Assembly (NCBI GenBank): GCA_964035545.1
Contig: OZ037765.1
Location: 13,944,698 to 14,008,697, forward strand
Origin: Bugula neritina
Lineage: Eukaryota; Bryozoa; Gymnolaemata; Cheilostomatida; Bugulidae
Reading direction: 5' to 3'
Length of the DNA stretch: 64,000 nt
The notes under the pieces are model-generated. The model worked only from the letters and a program-made list of their open reading frames with translations. It had not been told where the DNA came from and did no database searches. Positions 23,801 through 34,661 of the stretch are shown piece by piece; the stretch's first letter is position 1, and each line of letters starts with the position of its first letter. The position numbers and the translations under genes were made by a program.

Positions 23801-26800
23801 CCAAACCAAACAACCCCACAAGACATGTAGATGAGGGCAACATTATTAGTATATAAGAGTTCAGGCCCGCCAAATAAAACCTCACCTAACCTAAAATTTG
23901 AAAACCATGTTGCAGATCTTCCTGTTGCTCAGACTATGTTCAATAAATAATTTTAGTTCTAATAATAGTTCTACTAATTTTCGGACTAATGCACCTTCGG
24001 AATATTGCCCAGTCCCCCCTAAAACTACCATAAAAAATCAGTCTGGAATGCGCAATCACATTGAATGCAATTCTTTAAAATAATTACTATTCAATGTTTA
24101 GGGATAGTGGTTGGCAGTATGGACAGCCCCAAGGAACGCCTTAAAGAAGCCTCGCAAAGTAGACATATGGTTTTGTGGCATGACCATTCAGAAATTGCTG
24201 GTAAACATTTATTTATTCATGTATTTTTGTACAAAGAAATGTTAGTTACATAATCAAGCTGTTCACCAATATATCTTATATGTATTTTTTTCAGGTAAAA
24301 GCCACTACTTGTTCATGGTATGGTTTTTGTACGACCCATGTACATACTATACAGATGGAGAGTTTTCAAAGATGAACTGCAAAGTAAGCTGATAGAATTA
24401 TGCAATCTCAATATAGAACACATTTCAATTAGGGTCATCTTATTTGAATTAAAGTTGCTACAATAAGCCAAGCTCTCACTACAGTATTACAAGTGTCGTT
24501 TAGTCTTTGGTAACAGCAATTACTAATGACTAGGTGTTTTAAAGAACAAGTGTTGAAATACACCAAAATATTTTGAAACATAAATGTTTACTTTATGCTA
24601 ATTCAGGAAACACCAGTCAATGTACAATCAGTGGTGGAATCACCTTACATCTATCTACTTGCCCAATCGAACTCTTCCGTTAAGGATCAACTTCTTTATG
24701 TTCCTACTCGACTAGAAGACCTTAGAGAATTGGAGGAAAAAATTAGCTCAAAAGATGGACGAACATTTACTGACAAACTAAGATTTTTTTCTGGTGATAG
24801 TCCAGCAAGGCAACTAGAAGCTGGGCAGCAATGTGGAGGTAAGAGTGATAAACTATAAATTGTTTACACAGGATGAAATACAAGATAGCTTTTGCTACAA
24901 TAATAACAATACGTGTTTGACTTATTCCATGTATAAATTCCCCAAAAAGAATACATATTTACAAGAAACTATATTATTTATGATGAAACTTGATAAAAAC
25001 ATGCATATGTATGTTCAGGAATGTTCCCATGTATGTGTGGCACCCAAGACATTTACTTCAGTAACACTAGCAAATATAGCCAAGAAGGAGCTTTCTATAG
25101 TTCACAAGACCGCCTTCAGCTGCTCCATAAGACAAAAACATGGGAAGATGGTTTTACTAAAGGGAACCTAGCAGTCTTTCAGACAATGAAGGTATGAAAT
25201 TAAGCTGAGTTATAAATAAACACTGGTTGGGAGAAACAGGACTTCCATGTAATACATTTATATATGAGCAGCAATAATTACACTTTTTCAGACTGAAGGG
25301 CTCAGGAATGAATTGTTTCACAGAGGGGTTGCCTATTCAAGTGCAGAGAACATTTCAGGGCTAAGAAGAATTTTGAATGTTAGCCTAAAAGGTCAGAAAA
25401 TTTAGAATGATAAGTTTAAACTATATGTGGTTACAGCGTTGTCGGATGAGATACATAGAAAAAATATGGGCTGCATGAAGCCATAGTAACATAGAATAAA
25501 TCTTCATCCAATCTTAGTTTTGCATCTAGTGAAAGTAGCGATTCATTGTTATGTATAGACCCACACAAGCTACTGTGGGCGCACACATGTATATATAATC
25601 TTTATGAAAAACTTAGTTACGAATATAACTTAAGCCTCACATAAGTTTCTAAATACCTACTTTACAGGTGTGAAAAGGCCTCCTGCTCTTCTTTGTACTA
25701 AGCTGGAATCACAGATCGATATAGGCAGCTACGAAATTTCATCAATAGAACCATTACATGATCTAAAAAATGTTATCAACAAAATTTTAAAAGAACTACC
25801 TAAAGCTGCAAAGAATAAAGAACTCAAGGAAAAATTGACCAATCTTGTTTCAGACATTGAAGGTGAGTAGAGATTCTAACTTGCTAGTAGAAATTGCTAA
25901 CACACATTTTCAATATTGTCTATATCAAAATTAAATAGCCATTTCAAAAACAATTATAAACCTATACAAACATGAATTATAGCTCAAAATAGAGAAATGA
26001 AGGGAACAGAATGCCGGCTTAATTTGGTAAAAGTCACCATCATGCTACAAGATTTCCAGCACACTGAAGATGGGAGAGCCATGTACGTTATGCTAGCAGC
26101 ATTGACAGAGCTGCAAAGTTTGGCATACATGTGTGACACTAATAGATGTCCTAGAACAATCCTCAGGGCATATAATCAAAGTTTTCTTTTTGCCATTAAG
26201 TGCATGGAACTATTTGAAAACCCAGAAACTTGCACCAAGCGCGCTATGTTTGGGATGCCCTTCCATTGCCTTTCAGTGCACTTGCCTGAAACATTGAGAC
26301 TTGTTTCAGGCAGATCATTAGTAGCCGAACACGCTGAAAGGCACTTTTATAAACTAAGGTGCGTACTAAAAAATAATACTAGTACAACAGGAATTTATGC
26401 AAAGTTTGTCCACTCACTTGAAAATGAATGCAAATAGCTTACTATAGGGGTGCTGTAGAAAGAACTCAGATCTATTTAAATTCAGCCCTGATAATATTAC
26501 TGTGATATATGAAAACAGTATTGTTTTAGGGAACTAACGCTGAGGTGCTCCAATAGAAAATCGCAAAGTATTATAGCAAGTGCTATGTTTAGAATAGTGG
26601 TAGAAAGAAAGGCTGCTGATGATGCCATTACCAGCTACGGCAGACAGGAGCACACTATCTCCAATGCATGTAGTGGCCTTAGCCTAGGACATAACACCAT
26701 ATTCTCAAACAAGTAGGTCACTGTCTGATAAGTAAGAATAGTAGCTACTTTGTTGTGTATGATATTGCTACTAAACACAGGCAAATATGCTACTTAAAAG

Positions 26801-27438
26801 TCTATCACTATTTTTACACTAGTTTCCTCAAAGCTCATAGGACAGCAACACTTCACCATTTCCGACGAATTGCTGACTTTCTAGAAATTGGAGAAGGAGT
26901 TTGGTTCAAGGTACATGATGGGGGAGTAGAGTTCAAGGATGGAAAAAACTGCCCAGACAACTACAATTCAGGGCCAATATTAACTCATTTCAGGTAAATA
27001 TCTTAACTACCTATATACCACTATATATCATATATTGTATATATCATACAACAAAAGTAGACTGTTTCTTCCTAAAAATTAATCAAAGAAAATAAAATTA
27101 ATTAAAGAAAATAAGCTTCCACTTGAAGAAAATTAAATGGAAATTCTTTACAACTTGAATCTAAATTGCATGTCCTAGCTTGAAAAAAATTGCATACAAA
27201 ATTTGAACAGCTACTATCTAATTTTTATTAATTCTAAGCAGTTTGTTTTATTTAACATGTTTGGTAACCACCAGAAATTTTTTTGTTAGATCGAGAAACA
27301 TGAAAGACATTAACAACATGCTGAAGACAAGCTGGGAGTTTTGCATCAGAAATAAAAACTCATTAAAAATTCCACTTTTGTGTGACATGCTGACAGATAA
27401 GAAGACAGCTGATAAGCAAGGTAAAATATTCTTTTGAA

Positions 27439-27493
<55 letters not shown>

Positions 27494-28434
27494 GTTATTT
27501 ATATGTTAATTACAAGCAATTTGAAAAATGAGCAATAATTTTCTTCTGCCTAAAATGTCTATTGATAAAATTTTAACAGTGTCAAGAAAATATGAAGAAA
27601 TCAAGCCTGCTATAAGCAATGTGTTGAGTAGTTTGGCAAAGGACAAGCATAAAGAAGTAGAGAACTCTATTGCTGTTTCTGCATCCAATACCTTGAATGA
27701 AACAGATGAGAAGCTTGATGAATCTTCATATGTGTGTGCTGTACCATTGTTGACACAATGTAAGTAATTTTAGATGCTGCCTCCCAATTTTAAAATTACT
27801 TATCAATTTGAAATACATCAAATACACTAAGAAAAAATTATTTTAAATTGGCAGGCCAGACAGAGGTACCAAGCATTTTGCCTAAGAAACTTCAACAAAA
27901 GAACACAGTTACTGGTATGTTGCTTTAAGTATGGTTATCATACACATATAACATACTTATTTTCAGTAACATAAGTTATAGTCATTTAGATTTAGAAAAT
28001 AGAACCATGCAGCTACTATAATGACTTCAGGGCAGCCAATGCACTCACATGTAATCTGAAATAATTAGAATCACCCTGGTGTTTTACAGCATATATTTCT
28101 GCCCACCTTACTTGCAATCAGTTGCTTTTCAATTTTAGATGCTATGAGGAGTCTATGGCCTTACAGTAAAACGATTTTAGAAAGCTTTCTTTCAGCTAAA
28201 CACCGGTTCAAACAACATAACTCTTGCGTTAATAAATTAATGTTGAAATCTGCAAGCCATAAAGTAAAGCCATATTTCTTGAAATTTGTTAAAATATTAG
28301 AGGAAGAAGAAAAAGCAAAAACCATAAGCAAGTTCAGAGATAGAGGACTGATTTCTATGGAAAGTAACTCAGAAGACAATTGGAAGATTAAAATTATTAA
28401 TTATTGGTTGAATCAAATTAATGAGTTTCTATAA
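20886..28434 (+). CDS. DDE/RNase H-like transposase-type protein, 16 exons, intact
   Basis: Exons: 20886-21755, 22082-22315, 22463-22619, 24102-24200, 24295-24383, 24607-24838, 25019-25191, 25292-25391, 25668-25862, 25983-26358, 26530-26712, 26823-26993 (or from 26781), 27290-27420, 27580-27759, 27855-27914, 28139-28434. They sum to 3,546 nt (1,181 aa), with phases matching at every junction. Residues 1-290 are basic and rich in K and N. Candidate acidic positions are D448 in LWHDHSEI, D474 in YYTDGE, D547 in FFSGDSPA (followed by a CMC cysteine pair at 565-567) and E679 in EPLHDL. The GD...C.C and E.LHD spacing recalls transposases of the KDZ/Plavaka kind, and the sequence resembles large multi-copy families of unknown function in cnidarians and sponges. 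Both comparisons are from memory and are inference. The start follows GATAGCC and begins MGKDY. AATAAA at 28433 overlaps the stop codon. A domesticated host gene is the alternative. Confidence 0.72.
21905..21997. repeat. CA/TA-rich microsatellite in intron 1 of the transposase-like gene
   Basis: Interrupted repeats of CACACATAATATA and TACATACATA. Confidence 0.8.
22941..24010. mobile_element. Inverted-repeat element nested in intron 3 of the transposase-like gene
   Basis: The left end (22941-23009) and right end (23971-24010) are inverted copies built on TTCCGAAGGTGCATTAG followed by TCtGAAAATT / TCCGAAAATT. The left end holds about four degenerate ~16-bp units (ATTCCAAAGGCCCATTG, CTCCGAAGGTGCATTA, TTCCGAAGGTGCATTA and a last TCTGAAAATTGG). 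The 1-kb interior codes for nothing recognisable. It looks like a non-autonomous DNA element with repeated terminal units. Confidence 0.6.
27438..27494. repeat. (AT)n(AC)n(AT)n microsatellite
   Basis: A compound dinucleotide array just after the exon 13 donor of the transposase-like gene. Confidence 0.9.
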
Positions 28435-28599
28435 TAAAATTATTCGCATCCTTTTTTTCTATTTTTTTTCTAACTTTAAGAAAAATAAACCTAAATGTGA
28501 AACCAAATCAATATCAAAAGATGAAACTATTTTTTCTGAAGTGTAATTCAACATCACTAAACATGTTTGTTCTAGTTCAACATCATTATGATTAATATT

Positions 28600-28930
28600 A
28601 TGACATGAGTCTTACAGTTAGTGTTATTGATACTCATACTGATACTCAGTCTCATGTCGATACTCATAGCATTAGCTGATGACTTTTATTAGATACGTCA
28701 TTGCCAGTAACAAAATGAATACAAATATATAAAAAAATTAATGAATAATAATTATAATAATAATATACATTATATTAAATTAAAATAATACTAATAGTAT
28801 TAGTAATAGTAAATAATAAAAAATTATTATTAAAAATTACTAATAGTAATATATTACTATTAGTATTAGCCGTAATGCTAATACTAATAACTATAAGATC
28901 ATCACTATGAATATTATGTGAGTATTTGCT
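28600..28930. repeat. Cryptically simple ACTAAT/AGTAAT-type repeat
   Basis: GATACTCATACT-type units followed by ACTAATAGTATTAGTAAT runs, the same family of degenerate triplet arrays as at 3100-3680, 41160-42770 and 62130-62290. It follows the 3' end of the transposase-like gene. Confidence 0.75.
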
Positions 28931-29119
28931 GAAAAATTTACTTACCCTGTCCCACAAAAAATACTTTCACTGTTGTATAATTCCAATCTCAGTTTGTCAC
29001 TTGGAGAGTGAGAATAATATAAACACGCAGACGGTACCCAGCTATCGCACTTTGTACACTGTATAGGTCGCGAATAATGAGCCAATGTAATGGATTCTCA
29101 TCCTCATTATTATAATTAC

Positions 29120-29570
29120 TGTTGCGTATGTTTTGAATGCTGTAATTGTAGCTAAGTTGGGCTAGCTTTCTAATGCCTTATTATTGTGATTGTTGTTAAA
29201 GCTTTCAGTATAATGTAATTTTCATGAAATACGCATTCCAGAGTTATTTTCTCTTTCTGCTATTTTATCGTTTTGCATTAATACTGATACTGGAAATTTG
29301 TGTGGCTTTTATGAATACCTTCAATACATAGGTTGGCCTATTGAATTATTCGTTTTCCTTTGTCTACTTTTCTTTTGTTTCTGTCAAGCTTAACTTTCTT
29401 TTGTCTGTTGGAACATTCTAGATGTGAATTCTTGTGTATAAAAGCAGGCGAGTTTCCAGTATAGTTCAGACTACTACTGGAGCTCGCTGGTAGTTGGGCC
29501 CTAAGCTGTATCTGATACAATAAAGGTTATCCTTATTTGTACTCAAATACTTGGCTTATTCTCTCTAACA
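29120..29570 (+). mobile_element. Probable solo LTR
   Basis: The block starts TGTTGCGTATG and ends CTCTCTAACA, with a TATA box (TGTATAAAAGCAGGCGAG near 29434) and a polyadenylation signal (CAATAAAGG near 29518) at the right spacing for an LTR with U3, R and U5. No internal retroelement sequence follows. I could not find a target-site duplication. The boundaries are therefore approximate. Confidence 0.5.
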
Positions 29571-30448
29571 CAAAGAGTATGTTCAGGCACTAGTTGCATT
29601 CATAACCCACAGTTTACTACACCATAAATACAGCAATTTGCTTGAAGTCTCAGTATGTTCAGGAGTGGATGTTTCATATTTTATAACCCCCCCCCCATTC
29701 AATATATAAACTCCCCATTCTAATTTTTTACTTTTGCGTTGTATTTACATGAATTATATTACGTTATTTAAATAATAATAGTTTAAGAATTATAAATATT
29801 CTGCAATTTTAGATAAAGTTACTTTTTCTAAATTAGGTTATTGTTTACTTCTCCCCCTAGCGTCACGACATCCTACGCGCTCTTTTGACATCAGTACAAT
29901 CACGCATTCAAAGCTTATCATAACATTGTCAACATTGCATTGCATAAGCAGAGAGCTAGTAGCTAGTAACTAGTAATAAGTGCGTTGGTGTCTTCTCACC
30001 TCTACGTGTTCAACGAAGCGCGAAGTGATGCGCACTGCTAATTCCTCAGGGGAAAATATAGCATTTTCAGTGTATAAATCACTAATTTATGAGAAATCTA
30101 GTAAGGTTATTGAAAAAATAAAAAAACTTACACTGGAGAAATATCTCAGGATTCCAACCGTGCAATTTTTATTCAGATACCATGTTTTACTGCTGAGATA
30201 TTTTACTGGTACTGAAAAGTCAGCTTTTCAGCCAAAATTGGCCAAAATTGGGCAGTTTTTTGTCTATAACTTTGCAAAAAAAGTGAAAATTGAAAATTCC
30301 AAAAAAGTTGCACTGAAGAAAAAGAAGATCTACAACATAGTTTTTAAATTTTGGCTCTAGCACAATTAGGGGAGATTTTATTTTACTGGTACTGAAATCT
30401 TATATGATTACAATGCAAACCTCAGTGAGGCAGTTGCAGCTAAAAGGT

Positions 30449-30469
30449 TGCCCTTAACTATCCTGTGAT
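30449..30469 (-). repeat. Right terminal inverted repeat of the 11-kb unit
   Basis: TGCCCTTAACTATCCTGTG then AT, the exact reverse complement of 19439-19459. Confidence 0.65.
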
Positions 30470-33400
30470 GGCCTCTTATAACTGTTTGGACATAATGTGT
30501 AATTTGTTACCCAATACTTGAAAACTTTCAAGTGACTTACATAAATTGAATTACCATAGTCACTATACCCTGATTTTAGACACTTAACAATTCAATTATT
30601 GCTGACTGTTATTTAATAAACTCCAAAACACTGTTGCATGTATTTAAAGTTCAACCAATTTTCATCAACTGATGACTATACATGGACACTGAAATGGGAT
30701 TATGATGGTTAGTAGAAGTAATTGTAGAGCTGTTGATAGTCAATTGAATATAGTCATTATGTGCTGCAATGAAATGACATGTCATAAGCTCGATTTTATG
30801 TAATTAACTTATAGAAGCGCTGCTCTTGGGACTCACTAAAAGGCAAACACCGGTAATATCTAGAAATGAGATAAAGATTCTTCTAAGTAGCCAGTGCAAC
30901 TCGGAGTTCATGCTATACAACCTATAAACTACTTCCATTGATTTGATATCAATTGCTAAAACAGTCAGCTTTCCTGCTCACTTCATTTTCATTGCATATT
31001 TGATCAGTGTTGCGTTGATACAGACTAGCTCACCATTAAAATGTTCTACCTGGAGACAATTCATATGTTTAGGTAAGTTATGAAGATCTTGTTATTTCTG
31101 GAGGTGACAATAATGTCACTAACAAGTACTGCTTCTGCTGTGAGTGTTTTTACAACAGTGTTTCAAGGCTTACTAAATTAGTAAAAATATTTTTGTCCAA
31201 TATTTGACTTAATTTTTTGAAATTGGCCTCTCACCTGGGACCAGCCCTTGTCTGATGCAGCACCAGATAGTGTGTCAATTTAGAATAGCATAAAAAGGAT
31301 TTCCACAACTCGTGTTCGGCTGCTATAGCTGGCATACACAATGATTGTAATAGCTAATGCATATGATATTAGGACACTGTTATAGGTAAAGTAAAGCTTT
31401 TCGGAAGCCCGATACATAAAGTCTATTTTCTGGAGCTATCATCAGTGAGGTTTAAGAATTTTTGCTGGCAATAAATAAAAGAGTTGACAAGATTTAGCAA
31501 ATTTAAGTTTAAAAAATCTATTCAGGGAATTCTTAGATAGCGTCTTGCATAGTTGGCTGCAAGTAAAAACGGCTACGATGTTGGGAGGTAGTCACTGAAT
31601 GATTCAAAAAATGAAAATAGCCTGTGCTTATAGGCATGTGCAGGCATGTAGGTGTTTTAATTATAAACTAACCTGATGGTTGTTCCTTAAATTAAAACGA
31701 TCCACAATGATAAAAGATGTTTTAGCTGAGCTAGGATTCTTTTGAGGACTATCAAAGCAGCACAGGGGCAACTTTAACTAGACGGCCTTCTAAACATCAA
31801 CATTAACACTGCTGAGATTGAACTCTAGTCACTCCAGAGTGATATCCAACATTATACACACAAGATGTTGTAGTTACATTTATGTTTATATTCTAAACTT
31901 GTTTGTCCAAGCAAATTTATATTCATATTATTATTATAGAGGCCTATTGATGCACAAAACGCTAAGCCCTTGATTTGAGTAATTTTTTTAATTATTTTCA
32001 TTTTCAACTAGGTTATACTAATCATATGGAGATGAGAGTTTTGGGTTTTATAAATATTTACCAACCACAATTATTAGGCATGAAATCTCCCATTACCCAA
32101 TAAACTTAAAACATTATGTAGGTGGTTGAATGAGGCACTATAGATCAAATGAGCTTTTCAGAAATTAGTTGATAATACTGATGGCAATTAAAACATGTTG
32201 GTATCTTGAACCATAAGGACTGCTATACACACGCGCATATATTCGCACATTAATTCTACTCCAATTACTGCTTCACCTTTTAAAAATTAGGAGATCAATG
32301 AACTAGTGACTGAAACATTTTAACAGTTTTAAAATTATTATTACTGGGAGTTTAAATTTTGTGAGCTGTGATTAATTTTCAAGCATGTTTGTTTACCATG
32401 TATTAATCAATTTTGAGAAATAAATTAATTAAATTAGTTTTAGCTCCTGAGAGATATGTTAGCATGATGTAGCTTTAAAGTGTGACTCTTCTATCTTACT
32501 TTGTAGACAGTAATCTACAAAACTATAGACATAGCAAACAATAAATTGGATAGTTAAGATTAAGCAAGCTGCAGGCTAAAAATAACTGTAGAAGCATTTT
32601 AGGCTATTGCTTTAATTACTATTATCAATTTTACTATTGCACATTTCAACACAGTTTTATACATCGAACACAAGTTTTTACTGGTGCCATTCTCTAAATA
32701 TTTTACAAGCAGTACCCATTAAAATTTATATCTTGAGGTATTTATGAAATTAACAGTAACTTGAAAAAGGTTCAGTAGTTTAATGTAGAGTATGTGAGTC
32801 ACTGTTAATACAAATCGTATATGAAATTGATTATTTTATAAGTAACATGTAGCTGTCATTTGTTTGAATAATTCGGGCTAGATTATTTTATATTGCTGCC
32901 TATGCAAATATAAATTTATTCATTGGATTTCCTCTTATTGTCAACACCATTCTATACCAGAAAACCAAATATTATGCTTCACTAAGCAAAACAGATGAAT
33001 GCGAAATAACTTAAGTAGCTTAAAGTTTTATATTTCATTATAAATCAATGCATAACTGTTACACAATGGTTTTTGCTAGATTGGGTAAATGCACTGTTGT
33101 TAAAAGCTTACATACAAAGACACCTAGTCAGGGTCCCTTAACAGTCACACCTTGGGCCCTAAAATTAAACTGACAATTATATTTTGAATAGCTACTATTT
33201 GAGCAAATACTGTCAGATCTTCTCTGTTTCTTTGCACTGTATGACAATTATTTTTCTAATGTCACTGACATCCATGATAGGCTGCAGGTGTATTAGCAGA
33301 TGTCTCTGTCTATCATAATCACAATACTAATAATCGTTGCATGTGAAAGAGGTTTTGTTACTACTGCCTTATTTAGAAATTCCTAAATATTTCAACCAGA

Positions 33401-34661
33401 TACATTATTATTAATTTCAAAAGAATTATGGTATTGCAGGGCAAATAAACTAACAAGCTTACAAGCAAAAACATAACTATTATGACTTACCGTTTTTTTA
33501 ATAAAATATGACTAGAAGAAATAAAAGCAAGTATGATTTTAAAGTTAAAAGAATGTATAATTTATAGCATTATATCACTAAAGACGAATTTTACATCAAA
33601 CCCTGGAAATGCATTAAGAAGATATTTTTATTCTTTAAACTAATTTTACATTATTTTATGTTGTAAATTTATAAATTGTTTATATAATAAATATCTGAAA
33701 AACAAACTAACCAAAAATATGCCTTACCACCCGAGCTGTCTAATACAGAGCTAAAGCCTTTTAAAATATTTATGTAGAATTACTATGTCTCCCCACAGCA
33801 TTTCATCAACCTAATATATTAGATAGCTATCACCATTTATTGATTCGTATAGCAATAATTACATAAATGTACTTTCATTACAGTCATTAATGTCTGTTTA
33901 GCCACTATAGCGGGCTCATTAATGATTGCAGGTTATTGACAAGAAATAAGATGAACATTCTCTATAAGCAGTGCGGGTTTTTAATTATAGATAATTTATA
34001 ATCTTTGATTTCTATTTTTCACACTAAGTTTTACTGATTACACATACACTGTAGAAATGGAATGAATTATAAATCAAAAGACATAGCAAATTTAGTAAGA
34101 CGTAGCAATTCTTCGATTACTAATTTGTATGCACACTTTTTTCCAATTTGATAATAATAACATGTGTTATATTGATAAGTTTCCAACTATATTGCACATA
34201 CAGAATTATGCACATATAAAAATAAGAAGCAAAATCAAGTTTGTGCTCACTTAATTTTAATTCCATTATATTGTATTCAGATATATAATATATAATAATG
34301 TATATATCAAGATATATAGTATATTGTACTTACAATTAAATTCAACCAAGCAATTAGTTTACATACTTTCTGTGATTTGTCTTTTTAAAATTGTGTAGAA
34401 ATACTACTTGAATTTTTGATAAAGTTATTTTTTAAAACCAGCTGTGCATGCTTTTATATTAATTATAAACTTGTTTGGACAAATACTTTTGCATGATTAA
34501 ATCTAGCATCTAATTAGCATGTTGTTCGAATACAAGTCTTCAAAAAAAGTTTCAGTTTCAGTCCTCATACAGCATGGAGTAATGTATACTCTTAGCCTGT
34601 ATATGTCATCAGAGAACATACCATGTAATAACTTATATCCCACGATGTGTATTTGTAGCAA
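30470..34661. other. AT-rich intergenic DNA
   Basis: No coding exon or RNA gene is supported. AT-dinucleotide patches occur near 34275-34330. The promoter and any 5' non-coding exon of the muscarinic receptor should lie in this stretch. A TTTGTAG just before its start codon could be a 3' splice site. Confidence 0.5.

Larger units (their letters stand above)
19439..30469 (+). mobile_element. Candidate ~11-kb DNA transposon with spliced transposase-like gene
   Basis: A 21-bp perfect inverted repeat (19439-19459 and 30449-30469, core CACAGGATAGTTAAGGGCA on the left) brackets the 16-exon gene at 20886-28434. The termini can be read as CACAGG...CCTGTG flanked by AT, or as ATCACAGG...CCTGTGAT flanked by GG. 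In either case the target-site duplication would be only 2 bp. Subterminal sequences show no longer symmetry. Inside are a nested inverted-repeat element (22941-24010), an LTR-like block (29120-29570) and simple repeats. The link between ends and gene is inferred from position. A coincidental inverted repeat around a host gene is the main alternative. Confidence 0.5.

Noticed and set aside
29980..30360. Plus-strand open frame of 126 codons near the right end of the 11-kb unit
   Set aside because: Very K/F/I-rich with no recognisable motif and repeated TTTTACTGGTACTGAAA-type sequence. It looks like non-coding AT-rich DNA.
31780..31860. tRNA-like B box (GAGATTGAACTCTAG) suggesting a SINE
   Set aside because: No A box at the right distance, no ends and no duplication could be found.
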